From positions 1 to 64,000 of the forward strand of contig CAWBLP010000014.1 in assembly GCA_963789495.1 (NCBI GenBank): a stretch of DNA of 64,000 nucleotides, given 5' to 3'. Shown here in pieces: positions 34,329-42,498 of the stretch. The translations under genes were made by a program, and so were the position numbers. The notes under the pieces are model-generated. The model saw nothing but the letters and a program-made list of their open reading frames with translations. It had not been told where the DNA came from and did no database searches. The stretch is from CAWBLP01 sp963789495 (GTDB lineage: Bacteria > Pseudomonadota > Alphaproteobacteria > Acetobacterales > Acetobacteraceae). Position 1 is the stretch's first letter, and each line of letters starts with the position of its first letter.

Positions 34329-34393
34329 GGGGGCGTCGCCCCCGAACCCCACGATCAGCGTGGATGCATTGGACCGGCTGCGAACGTCTGCCT
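34329..34393. repeat. Partial hairpin-mosaic repeat (copy E) with a second shared block
   Basis: GGGGGCGTCGCCCCC is the first hairpin of the mosaic repeat. After a short spacer comes GTGGATGCATTGGACCGGCT GCGAACGTC (given in two parts), which matches GTGGATGCATCGGACAGACC GCGAACGTC at 58042-58070. It fills the space between the convergent luciferase-like and XRE genes. Confidence 0.7.
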
Positions 34394-35282
34394 AGGCCAC
34401 CCGCGCGACGGCGCCGACCATTTGACGCAGCTTGGCGGCCCCGGCGGGACCTTTCAGCGCCTCGCGCCAGCTCGCCTCGGCGACGCGCTGATGGGCGCCG
34501 ATCGCCTCATCGGCGCCGGTGATCATGGCGACGCCGGTATGCGAACTCGGATGGGTGTCGGATCGGAACGGATTGATCGCCAGGCTCACCCGGTCGCGCG
34601 ACCGCAGGATCTTGAACGACGAACTGGGCTCCGCATCGGCCAGCAGGCCGAATTGCAGCCCCATCGGTTCGGCCTCCATCAGCGAGGCCATGTTCTCGAT
34701 TTCCGTGACCGCCACCTCACGGCAGATGCGGCGGACGCGGTCCGACGTACCAAGCCCCGCGGCGATTCCGGTTTCCAGCACACGCTGCACGGCGGACATC
34801 GAGACCATCGCGATAATTCCCGGCCGCCGCATGTTGTACATGCGCTTGCGGGAGGTCAGGATGCCCAGCACCTGTTCCGCCATGCTCCGCATCGCCGCGC
34901 GCTCGGGCCCACCCTGGTCGGCGGTCTCCTCGAAGGCCTGAGACAGCGCGGCGTCGAAGGCCTCGGACGTGGTGAGGTAGCAGACGGGGCCGGACAATTG
35001 CAGGATCTGGTCGGCGGTTTCCTCGATCTGGCGGACCCGCTCGAAGTAACCGATCGGACGATTGTAGTACTCGACGCCGATTCCCAGCAGCGACAGCGGC
35101 GAGATCTTCAACAGTTCGGCGAGACGCTTGATGGTATCAAGCTTGATCACCTCGCCCTTCTCGTAGCGATAGAGCGCCGCCCGCGAGACGCCGAGCCGGG
35201 CCGCGATCTCTTCGGCTCGCAGACCGGATTCCAGGCGATAGGCACGCAGTTGCTGACCTATCTCAGTAAATCGCATCGACAT
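34392..35282 (-). CDS. XRE-family transcriptional regulator with a large C-terminal domain
   Basis: The 296-aa protein has a Cro/CI-type HTH at residues ~7-60 (GQQLRAYRLESGLRAEEIAA, RLGVSRAALYRYEKGEVIKL). The remaining ~235 residues are a ligand- or effector-type domain without cysteine clusters, which I do not recognise precisely. It lies between, and on the opposite strand to, the aldolase/oxidoreductase pair and next to the GarR-like gene, so it may control them (inference). The start codon is ATG 35282; a second Met two codons on is equally possible. Confidence 0.83.
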   Translation of the reverse strand: MSMRFTEIGQQLRAYRLESGLRAEEIAARLGVSRAALYRYEKGEVIKLDTIKRLAELLKISPLSLLGIGVEYYNRPIGYFERVRQIEETADQILQLSGPVCYLTTSEAFDAALSQAFEETADQGGPERAAMRSMAEQVLGILTSRKRMYNMRRPGIIAMVSMSAVQRVLETGIAAGLGTSDRVRRICREVAVTEIENMASLMEAEPMGLQFGLLADAEPSSSFKILRSRDRVSLAINPFRSDTHPSSHTGVAMITGADEAIGAHQRVAEASWREALKGPAGAAKLRQMVGAVARVA

Positions 35283-35448
35283 ACGCCGTCCCCTCCGGCC
35301 TCGCGCCGAGATTCCAAACGAGCGTCCCCACTCGCTGCACTTGGAATCTCAGAATCGTGACGCTGGGCGTCAGCCTATGGCCGAACCGTCCTGAAATACA
35401 ACCCCCGTTTAGTCAGGTGCAACTCGTTCCATCTAATCCAGCACATTA

Positions 35449-36336
35449 TTATTTCTTCTCTCGAATGGAGGTGTTGCCCAAGCCCTCGATCGCCAGCACC
35501 AGGGCGGAATGATCCAGGTCCGCCCCGCCATGGGCCGCGCAGGAATCGAACATCTGCTGGGCGATCGCCGTATTCGGCAGCGCCAGGTTCAGCTCCTTCG
35601 CCGCCGACAGTGCCAGGTTCAGGTCTTTCTGGTGCAGCCGGATGCGAAAACCGGGATTGAACGTGCCATTCAGCATGCGTTCGGCATGCACTTCCAGGAT
35701 ACGCGACGAGGCGAATCCTCCCATCAGCGCCTGCCGCACCTTGGCCGGATCGGCGCCGGCGCGGGCTGCGAACACGAGGGCCTCGGCCACCGCCTGGATG
35801 TTCAGGGCGACAATGATCTGGTTGGCCACTTTACACGTCTGACCGTCGCCGTTGTTCGGTCCCACATGGGTGATGTTCTTGCCCATCAGCTCAAACAGCG
35901 GCTTGGCGCGGGCGAAGGCCGCGTCCGGGCCGCCGACCATGATGGTCAGCGTTGCCTGCTTCGCACCCACCTCGCCGCCGGAAACCGGAGCGTCCAGATA
36001 ATCGCACCCTTTCTCGTTAATTCTGCGGGCAAATTCCTTGGTGGCGATCGGGCTGATCGAGGACATGTCGATCACCAGCGTGCCCGGCTTCAGCCCTTCG
36101 GCCACACCACCCGGCGCGAACAGCACGTTCTCCACATCGGGTGTGTCCGGCACCATCAGGATGACGACTTCCGACCGCGCCGCCACCGTCTTGCCGTCGG
36201 GCTCCACCTCGGCCACGGCGCGAATGTCGTCCGCCAGGCTGGCGCGATCGTACACCAGCAGCGTGTGCTGGGCGGCGTGCAGGTTGAGCGCCATGGGACG
36301 GCCCATGATGCCCAGGCCGATGAATCCGACTTTCAT
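35449..36336 (-). CDS. 2-hydroxy-3-oxopropionate reductase (GarR-like beta-hydroxyacid dehydrogenase)
   Basis: The 295-aa enzyme has the Rossmann motif MKVGFIGLGIMGRPMALNL (1-19), the substrate motif DAPVSGGEVGAKQATLTIMVGG, and the catalytic Lys in DGQTCKVANQIIVALNIQA. The all-helical C-terminal domain contains HQKDLNLALSAAKELNLALP. It reversibly reduces tartronate semialdehyde to glycerate, or acts on a related 3-hydroxyacid. GAGAGGAGAC precedes ATG 36336. The combination with an HpcH/HpaI aldolase 2.4 kb away recalls the galactarate/glucarate GarL-GarR pair, though the dehydratases are not in the window. Confidence 0.88.
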   Translation of the reverse strand: MKVGFIGLGIMGRPMALNLHAAQHTLLVYDRASLADDIRAVAEVEPDGKTVAARSEVVILMVPDTPDVENVLFAPGGVAEGLKPGTLVIDMSSISPIATKEFARRINEKGCDYLDAPVSGGEVGAKQATLTIMVGGPDAAFARAKPLFELMGKNITHVGPNNGDGQTCKVANQIIVALNIQAVAEALVFAARAGADPAKVRQALMGGFASSRILEVHAERMLNGTFNPGFRIRLHQKDLNLALSAAKELNLALPNTAIAQQMFDSCAAHGGADLDHSALVLAIEGLGNTSIREKK

Positions 36337-36370
36337 GTGAGTCTCCTCTCTGTGGCGTGGGGGCGCCGGC

Positions 36371-37339
36371 TCAGGCGGTCACGCTATCACCCAGCAGCCC
36401 GACCGCAAGCGCGTAGAAATCGGAGGGGTTATAGCGGCGGATCGCGGTGAAATTGTTAAAGACCAGGAACGCGTCGCCGCCGGCGCCGTCCGGCAGCAGC
36501 AGGGCCGCCGGGGCCTCGGCCGATGCCTGCCAGCGACCGGCGATCGGACGCAGGCCCTGTCGCGCCCAGTGCTCCAATGGATGCCGGTTGTCACGCCCCG
36601 CCTGCAGATCGTTGAACCCAGGCGGCAGCGTGACGGGCTGGCCCCAGGCTTCCCCGCTCCGCCAGCCCGACCGCGCCAGATAATTGGCGATGGACGCCAG
36701 CACATCCGGGCGGCTGGTCCAGATATCGCGCCGGCCATGACCGTCGAAATCCACCGCGTAGCGCAGGTAGCTGGTGGGCATGAACTGCGGCTGGCCCATG
36801 GCGCCGGCATAGCTGCCGGTCATCCGGCCGGGCGTCACGTCGCCATGCTCCAGGATCTTGAGCGCGGCCAGCAGCTCGCCACGGAAGAACTTGGCACGCC
36901 GCCCCTCCCAGGCCAGGGTGGCCAGCGCTTCCACCACGCGAAAGTCGCCGGTCTGCGTGCCGAAGCTGGATTCCAGGCCCCAGATGCCGGCGATGACCCC
37001 CGGCGCCACGCCATAGCGCGTCTGCACGGCAGCAAACAGGGCGCGGCTCTCCTGCAAGGCATTCAACCCGGCGGTGATCCGCTTGTCGGTGATCAGAAGA
37101 TTGCGGTACCGCGACCAGGTCATGGTGAACTCGGGCTGGTGGCGGTCGCGCTCCAGCACCTTCTGGTTCGGCGTCACCCCCGCAAACGCCCGATCGAAGG
37201 TGGTGGCGGAGATCCCGGCGCGACTTGCCTCGGCCCGCAATCCGGCCAGGAATCGTGCGAAACTGTCGGGGGCGGCCTGCGCCGACGTGACAGCGACCGT
37301 CGCAGGCAGGGCGGTGAGGAAATGACGGCGGTTCAGCAT
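36371..37339 (-). CDS. Lytic murein transglycosylase (MltB-like)
   Basis: The 322-aa protein starts with a signal sequence MLNRRHFLTALPATVAVTSAQA, given here as MLNRRHFLTA and LPATVAVTSAQA, that has a twin-arginine-like RRHFL. The SLT_2 domain shows GVIAGIWGLESSFGTQTGDF (catalytic Glu), RRAKFFRGELLAALKIL, TGSYAGAMGQPQFMPTSYL, and FDGHGRRDIW, then NRHPLEHWARQGLR. It cleaves peptidoglycan to 1,6-anhydro muropeptides in the periplasm. ATG 37339 gives the signal peptide; the long upstream extension antisense to maf is rejected. No lipobox is visible. Confidence 0.9.
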   Translation of the reverse strand: MLNRRHFLTALPATVAVTSAQAAPDSFARFLAGLRAEASRAGISATTFDRAFAGVTPNQKVLERDRHQPEFTMTWSRYRNLLITDKRITAGLNALQESRALFAAVQTRYGVAPGVIAGIWGLESSFGTQTGDFRVVEALATLAWEGRRAKFFRGELLAALKILEHGDVTPGRMTGSYAGAMGQPQFMPTSYLRYAVDFDGHGRRDIWTSRPDVLASIANYLARSGWRSGEAWGQPVTLPPGFNDLQAGRDNRHPLEHWARQGLRPIAGRWQASAEAPAALLLPDGAGGDAFLVFNNFTAIRRYNPSDFYALAVGLLGDSVTA

Positions 37340-37487
37340 GGGCGTCTTCCTGCCACGCCGCGCCGCGTCTGGGCAATCCGGGATGCGGAGACCGGCAGCG
37401 GGCGCACTGCGGCAAACCCGATCTGCAGGTCCGGCACCCGTCATCGGGGAACATTCCGCCGTGGCGACACCAGCCTTATGCTGCGGC

Positions 37488-38096
37488 ATGCAGTCCGCTA
37501 CACCGTCGCTGATCCTGGCGTCCGCCTCCCGCTCCCGCCAGGCGCTGCTGGCAGCAGCCGGCCTGCGCTTCCAGGTCCGTTCGGCGGATGTGGATGAGGC
37601 CGCCCTGAAGCAGGCGGCGCGATCGGCCGGCGCCAGCGCCGCGGCGACGGCGCTGGATCTGGCGCAGGCGAAAGCGGCCGCGATCGCCAAGGTGGCACCG
37701 GATGCGCTGGTGATCGGCGCCGACCAGATCCTGGTCTGTGGCGACGTCTGGTATGACAAGCCGCCGGATCTGCCGACCGCCCGAACCCAGTTGCTGGCAC
37801 TGCGCGGCCAATCACACGGCTTGGCCACGGCCGTCATCTGCCTGCACCGGGGCAAGCCGGTCTGGCAGCACGTCGAAACCCCGAGCCTGACCATGCGCCG
37901 GTTCTCGGAGGCTTTCCTCGACGCCTATCTGGCGCAGGAAGGCGCGCATGTGCTGACGAGCGTCGGTGCCTATCGGCTGGAAGGCCCCGGCGTGCACCTA
38001 TTCGACCGGGTGGAAGGCGAGCACAGCGCTATCCTCGGCCTGCCGTTGCTGCCCCTGCTCGAATTCCTGCGCCGTGCGGGGGTGTTGATCGCCTGA
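37488..38096 (+). CDS. maf: Maf-family nucleotide pyrophosphatase
   Basis: This 202-aa protein has the Maf opening LILASASRSRQALLAAAGL (residues ~8-26), the catalytic block LVIGADQILVCGDVWYDKP with the conserved Asp, and the end SVGAYRLEGPGVHLFDRVEG plus HSAILGLPLLPLLEFLR. Maf hydrolyses dTTP, UTP or modified nucleotides and influences septation. The SVGAYRLEG..LF pattern is the alphaproteobacterial variant. ATG 37488 was chosen over an upstream start that would overlap the divergent transglycosylase gene. Confidence 0.88.
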   Translation: MQSATPSLILASASRSRQALLAAAGLRFQVRSADVDEAALKQAARSAGASAAATALDLAQAKAAAIAKVAPDALVIGADQILVCGDVWYDKPPDLPTARTQLLALRGQSHGLATAVICLHRGKPVWQHVETPSLTMRRFSEAFLDAYLAQEGAHVLTSVGAYRLEGPGVHLFDRVEGEHSAILGLPLLPLLEFLRRAGVLIA

Positions 38097-38118
38097 TACG
38101 CGGCGAAAGCGGCACCGG

Positions 38119-38805
38119 TCACCAGACCCACGGGACCAGGCGAAACCGTGTCGTCGCCTGGTAGGCAACATATCCGGGTAGGTTGGCGGCCAGAAACGCC
38201 TCCTCCGCGCGCAGCCGCCAGACCAGCAGGGCGGCGAAGGGAATGCAGAGCAGCAGGCCCCAGCCGGAGCCCAGCGCGAGCGGCACCCCGAGGATCAGGA
38301 TCAGCGCCGCGGAGTACATCGGGTGGCGGACGTACCGGTACGGACCGGTCGATACCACCCTCTGGTCCGGGGTGACTTCGACGATCGCCGATGCGTGGGT
38401 GTTCGAGCGGAACACCACCAGCGTCGCCAAAAATCCCACCACGATCAGCACGTCTCCGATCAGGATCGTCAGCGGCGACAGGTGTGACCAGCCGAAGCGC
38501 AGGTCGAGACCCGGGAACACGACCAGGGCAAGCAGAGCGATACTGGTGAAGGTCTGGATCAGCTTCTGCACCGGCTCGCGTTCCGCGGTGGGGCCGGCCC
38601 GCATCCGGCGTGCGACCAGGGCCGGGTCGTGGCGCAGCAGATGGAGCGTGGTGGCGCTGACCGTCAGCGCGACGACCCCGAGGAAGACCCAGTCCTGCCA
38701 CCAGCCCAGCGACCAGACCGGCAGGAACACCAGCACCGCCAGAACCGCCAGGAATTTGCCAATTCCCCGCAGCGCCTGGCGCCGCAACGCGGTGGTCCCG
38801 CTCAT
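38119..38805 (-). CDS. Isoprenylcysteine/phospholipid methyltransferase-family membrane protein
   Basis: The 228-aa protein has about five hydrophobic helices. The C-terminal part shows VVSTGPYRYVRHPMYSAALI, LALGSGWGLLL and LRAEEAFLAANLPGYVAYQ, the ICMT/PEMT SAM-binding signature (GPYR.VRHP.Y...E E). It probably methylates a lipid or small membrane substrate with SAM; the actual target is not readable. Its start overlaps the tadA stop as ATGA (38802-38805), so they are co-translated. Confidence 0.85.
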   Translation of the reverse strand: MSGTTALRRQALRGIGKFLAVLAVLVFLPVWSLGWWQDWVFLGVVALTVSATTLHLLRHDPALVARRMRAGPTAEREPVQKLIQTFTSIALLALVVFPGLDLRFGWSHLSPLTILIGDVLIVVGFLATLVVFRSNTHASAIVEVTPDQRVVSTGPYRYVRHPMYSAALILILGVPLALGSGWGLLLCIPFAALLVWRLRAEEAFLAANLPGYVAYQATTRFRLVPWVW

Positions 38806-39263
38806 CGCCGCACTTCGAAGAACGTCCGCAGCAAGGACGCGGAGTCACGCTCCCGCACGCCGCCGACCACCTCCGGCCGATGGTGGCAGGAGGTGGCATC
38901 GAACACCCGGGCGCCATGTTCCACGCCGCCGCCTTTCGGGTCATAGGCGCCGAACACCAGCCGGCGAATGCGGAAGAAGCTGATCGCCTGAGCGCACATC
39001 GGGCATGGCTCCAGCGTCACCACCAGGTCGCAACCCGGCAGCCGCGCCGCCCCAAGCCGCGCTGCCGCCGCCCGCAAGGCCAGCAGTTCGGCATGCGCCG
39101 AGGCATCGTGCCCGGCCTCCACTGCATTGCCGGCCCGGGCGAGCACCGCGCCATCGGGGTCCAGCACCACGGCACCGACCGGCACCTCGCCACGTGTGGC
39201 GGCGGCCCGGGCCTCGGCGAGCGCGAGCGCCATCGGCGCGTCGGCGCCGTCCGCCTTATCCAT
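38802..39263 (-). CDS. tadA: tRNA-adenosine deaminase TadA
   Basis: The 153-aa zinc deaminase shows GEVPVGAVVLDPDG, SAHAELLALRAAAARLG (His ligand and proton-shuttle Glu), LVVTLEPCPMCAQAISFFRI (two Cys ligands) and VFGAYDPKGGGVEHGARVF, which is diagnostic of TadA. It converts A34 to inosine in tRNA-Arg(ACG). It is co-translated with the downstream methyltransferase-like gene. ATG 39263 is the natural start; the size is normal. Confidence 0.93.
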   Translation of the reverse strand: MDKADGADAPMALALAEARAAATRGEVPVGAVVLDPDGAVLARAGNAVEAGHDASAHAELLALRAAAARLGAARLPGCDLVVTLEPCPMCAQAISFFRIRRLVFGAYDPKGGGVEHGARVFDATSCHHRPEVVGGVRERDSASLLRTFFEVRR

Positions 39264-39310
39264 GCGCGTCTCCTTGCCCAGGCATGGCCGCGAGGTCTAG
39301 CAACAGGCGC

Positions 39311-40027
39311 ATGAGCAAACGGCCCATCATCGGTGTGACCCTCGATTCCGAGCAGCCTGGCGGCTACTCGAAATATCCCTGGTATGCGATGCGGCAGAAT
39401 TATGCCGATGCGATCGCCGCGGCTGGCGGGCTGCCGATCGCGCTGCCGCATCAGGCCGAACTGGCAGCCGACTATCTCGACCGCATCGACGGGCTGGTGG
39501 TGAGCGGCGGCGCGTTCGACGTCGATCCATCGCTGTACGGCGCGGGCGACCGGCATGCAACGGTGACGCTGAAGGAAGGCCGCACCGCGGCGGAGCTGGC
39601 GCTGACCCGAAGCGCGCTGGACCGCAACCTGCCGGTCCTGGGCATCTGCGGCGGCCAGCAACTGCTCGCCGTCGCACTCGGCGGCACCCTGATCCAGCAT
39701 ATTCCGGACTCCATCGCGGACGCGCTGGAGCACGAGCAGCCCAATCCGCGCCATGAGCCCGGCCATGCCGTCGCGGTGACACGCGGGACGCTGCTGCACC
39801 GCATCGTCGGCGCCACGGACATGCGGGTGAACTCGGCGCACCACCAGGCGGTGCGCGACCCCGGGCCACACGCCGTGGTCAATGCGGTCGCTCCGGATAC
39901 GGTGATCGAGGGTGTGGAGGATGCGCGGTTCCGCTTCTGCCTCGGCGTGCAGTGGCATCCGGAGTTCTTCATCGATCCCGGCGACCGCCGCATTTTCGAT
40001 GCTCTTGTTGCCGCCTGCGGGGGATGA
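39311..40027 (+). CDS. Gamma-glutamyl-gamma-aminobutyrate hydrolase-family protein (peptidase C26)
   Basis: The 238-aa class I glutamine amidotransferase-like protein has VSGGAFDVDPSLYGAG, the nucleophile elbow VLGICGGQQLLAVALGG (Cys), VNSAHHQAV and the catalytic His/Glu in LGVQWHPEFF. Members hydrolyse gamma-glutamyl amides such as gamma-Glu-GABA in putrescine use; the substrate here is inferred only from the family. The start ATG at 39311 lies in AGGCGCATGAGC. The stop overlaps the next gene's ATG (GGATGA). Confidence 0.87.
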   Translation: MSKRPIIGVTLDSEQPGGYSKYPWYAMRQNYADAIAAAGGLPIALPHQAELAADYLDRIDGLVVSGGAFDVDPSLYGAGDRHATVTLKEGRTAAELALTRSALDRNLPVLGICGGQQLLAVALGGTLIQHIPDSIADALEHEQPNPRHEPGHAVAVTRGTLLHRIVGATDMRVNSAHHQAVRDPGPHAVVNAVAPDTVIEGVEDARFRFCLGVQWHPEFFIDPGDRRIFDALVAACGG

Positions 40028-40755
40028 GCGACACCCAGCACGGCGAACGCATCGCCAAATGGCTGGCGCGCGCCGGCGTCGCCAGCCGGCGCGACATCGA
40101 ACGCATGATCGCGGAAGGCCGGGTGCGGTTGAACAACGCACCGGTCACCCATCCCGCCACCTTCATCGCGCCCGGCGACCTGGTGCAGGTGAACGGCATC
40201 GTGGTCGACGCGCCGGACCGCACCCGGCTGTGGCGTTATCACAAGCCCACCGGCGTTGTGACGACGCATCGCGATCCGGAAGGCCGCCCCACCGTATTTG
40301 AGAAAATGCCGCCGAACCTGCCGCGCGTGATCAGCATCGGCCGGCTGGACCTGAACAGCGAGGGTCTGCTGCTGCTGACCAATGACGGCGGCCTGGCGCG
40401 GCGGCTGGAACTGCCGGCGACCGGCTGGCTGCGCCGCTATCGGGTCCGCGTGCATGGCCGCCCGGAAACCCGGGACCTGGCCGCGCTGGCCAAGGGCGTG
40501 ACGGTCGAAGGCGTGCGCTACGGCCCGATCGAGGCCGGGTTGGATGCCATGAAGGGCGAGAATTCCTGGCTCACCGTCGCCCTGCGAGAGGGCCGCAATC
40601 GCGAGGTGCGCCGCGTCATGACGCATCTGGGCCTGCAGGTCACCCGCCTCATCCGCATCGCCTACGGTCCGTTCCAGCTCGGCACGCTGCCCCGCGGCGC
40701 AGTCGAGGAAGTGCCGCCCCGGGTGCTGCGCGACCAGTTACCGCGGACCGAGTAA
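40024..40755 (+). CDS. RluB/RsuA-family rRNA pseudouridine synthase
   Basis: The 243-aa protein has an N-terminal S4 RNA-binding domain (RIAKWLARAGVASRRDIERM, then EGRVRLNN) and a catalytic domain with YHKPTGVVTTHRDPEGRPTV. The active-site block is ISIGRLDLNSEGLLLLTNDG (catalytic Asp in GRLD), followed by GRNREVRRVMTHLGLQVTRLIR. It isomerises uridine in 23S or 16S rRNA; the RluB branch is favoured by the motif spacing. It overlaps both neighbours (ATGA at 40024 and TAATG at 40755), forming an operon with rsmD. Confidence 0.9.
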   Translation: MSDTQHGERIAKWLARAGVASRRDIERMIAEGRVRLNNAPVTHPATFIAPGDLVQVNGIVVDAPDRTRLWRYHKPTGVVTTHRDPEGRPTVFEKMPPNLPRVISIGRLDLNSEGLLLLTNDGGLARRLELPATGWLRRYRVRVHGRPETRDLAALAKGVTVEGVRYGPIEAGLDAMKGENSWLTVALREGRNREVRRVMTHLGLQVTRLIRIAYGPFQLGTLPRGAVEEVPPRVLRDQLPRTE

Positions 40756-41318
40756 TGCGGCCGAAGGGCCCGCGCATCGTGGCCGGCACCTGGCGGGGCC
40801 GGACGCTGACCGCACCGCCGGGCGACACGACACGCCCCACCGCCGATCGGGTCCGCCAGGCATTGTTCGACATGCTGCTGCATGCGCCGTGGGGTGGCCG
40901 CGATGTGCTGGAGGACGCAAGCGTGCTGGACGCATTCGCCGGCACCGGCGCGCTGGGGCTGGAAGCCCTGTCTCGTGGCGCCGCCTTCGCCCATTTCATG
41001 GAATCCGATCGTTCGGCGCTGACCGCGTTACGAGCCAACATCGGCATCTGTGGCGGCGAGGCTCGGTGCCGCGTGGTGGCCGGCGACACGTTGCAGGCGC
41101 CGAGGGGGGAGCCGTGCAGCCTGGTGTTCCTCGATCCGCCTTATGGCCGGACTCTCGTGGTACAGAGCCTTGCCCGGCTGGGTGCATCGGGGTGGCTCGC
41201 GCCGAAGGCTCTGATCGTCGCCGAGGTCGGGCGTGAGGAGACGCTGGCCTTGCCGGCCGAGGTGTTGGCGGACCGCAGTCACGGCGCCGCGCGCCTGCAG
41301 GTCTGGCGTATGCGCTGA
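40755..41318 (+). CDS. rsmD: 16S rRNA (guanine-966 N2)-methyltransferase
   Basis: The 187-aa SAM methyltransferase begins RIVAGTWRGRTLTAPPGDTT RPTADRVRQALFDML (two parts), the RsmD signature. It shows SVLDAFAGTGALGLEALSRG (SAM motif I) and VFLDPPYGRTLV (catalytic D/N-PPY). It modifies G966 of 16S rRNA. The start overlaps the stop of the pseudouridine synthase gene by one base. A hairpin-mosaic repeat begins 20 bp after its stop. Confidence 0.93.
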   Translation: MRPKGPRIVAGTWRGRTLTAPPGDTTRPTADRVRQALFDMLLHAPWGGRDVLEDASVLDAFAGTGALGLEALSRGAAFAHFMESDRSALTALRANIGICGGEARCRVVAGDTLQAPRGEPCSLVFLDPPYGRTLVVQSLARLGASGWLAPKALIVAEVGREETLALPAEVLADRSHGAARLQVWRMR

Positions 41319-41340
41319 CGATCGGGGGGTAGCGAGCGTC

Positions 41341-41542
41341 GGGGGCGTTGCCCCCGGAACCCCCATCAAGGGGCGCTGCCCCTTGAATCCCCGCCAAGGG
41401 CCCGGCCCTTGGAACCGAACTCTGTTTGCGGGGCGAGCGCCTCGGCCCGTGCGATCCGCACGGACCGCGCGCTCCGCACCCAAACCGAAGCCGATCGCAA
41501 AGACGGGAATTTGCTGGAGGTTCGGGGGGCAATGCCCCGATG
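41341..41542. repeat. Hairpin-mosaic intergenic repeat, copy B
   Basis: The copy has the same order of hairpins as copy A: GGGGGCGTTGCCCCC, AAGGGGCGCTGCCCCTT, CCAAGGGCCCGGCCCTTGG. A shorter centre follows, then a decayed GCAAAGACGGGAATTTGC, TGGAGGTTCGGGGGGCAATG and a closing GGGGCAATGCCCC. It lies between rsmD and the IS630 remnant. Confidence 0.85.
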
Positions 41543-41619
41543 CTAAGCAGAATCCGCCAGCTTGACCAACGGATGGTAGGTACGATTCGCTGCCGGCACC
41601 GATTCGCAGGGTGCAGGAC

Positions 41620-42496
41620 ATGACGGGCAGATCGCCCCTTTCAGCGAGCGAAGAGCAACAAGCGGCTCTGGTGGCGCTCGCCGGTTCGCGTGATCGTGGC
41701 GAGGCAGACCGCGCCCGAGCCGTTCGTCTGACATTGGCTGGCTGGACCAGCGCGCGGATTGCCGAGGCATTTGGCGTGCGCGAGGACACGGTCCGCCTGT
41801 GGCGGAGCGACTTCATGCGTGGCGGTATCGCGGCCTTGAAGGCCACCGTCGCACCCGGGCCGGCACCGATGAAGAGCGAGGCAGCCCTGCGTGTTGCGGT
41901 GCCGCTACTCGAGGAACCTGTGGCGGATCGGCACAACTGGACCATTCCCCGGTTGCGCGCCGAAATCGAAAACCGCGAGGGCGTGCGTATCAGCCGCTCG
42001 CAATTGTCCAAGGCTCTGCGCAAAAAAAGTTCCGCTGGCGGCGTCCGCGGCACACGCTGAAGGGGCGCCAGGTTGCCGCCGATGTCGAGCGGGTTGGTCT
42101 GCGCCTGCAACTGCGCAAACAGCAGGCCACCGCTGGCGACATCGTTTTGCTTTACGGCGACGAGAGCGAGGCGCTGACGCATCCCTATCTCGCCCGGGTC
42201 TGGGCGAAGGCAGGCGCTGATTTACGTGTTCCTGCGCCAGGACAAGCCAGGAAGGTGGCGATGGTGGGTTCGTTCGATCACGTCACGCGCCAGCTCATCG
42301 TGCACACCAGTCCGACCAAGCGCAGCAGCGACTTCATCGCCCATCTCGAACAACTGGACCGGCTCTACGGGCCCAAGCCCGGACAGCCTGTCAAACCGGT
42401 GGTTCTGGTCGAGGACAATGGTCCAATCCACACCAGCAAACTCTCCCGGGCAGCGCTCGCCGCCCGTGCCCATTGGCTCACCGTCGAGTGGCTCCC
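41620..42496 (+). pseudogene. IS630-family transposase, two-frame type, truncated at the 3' end
   Basis: The first frame (ATG 41620 to stop 42060) holds the HTH part: LTLAGWTSARIAEAFGVRED TVRLWRSDFMRGG and PRLRAEIENREGVRISRSQL. It stops just after a run of seven A at 42022-42028. The -1 frame continues with KFRWRRPRHTLKGRQ, then the DDE domain: LLYGDESEALTHPYLARVW, VVLVEDNGPIHTSK and VEWLPK. Such A-run frameshifting is known to produce the fused transposase in many IS630-type elements. The sequence breaks at 42496, before the last catalytic acidic residue, where an ISAzo13-family element begins. It is unrelated in detail to the intact IS630 gene at 6903. Confidence 0.82.
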
Positions 42497-42498
42497 TA

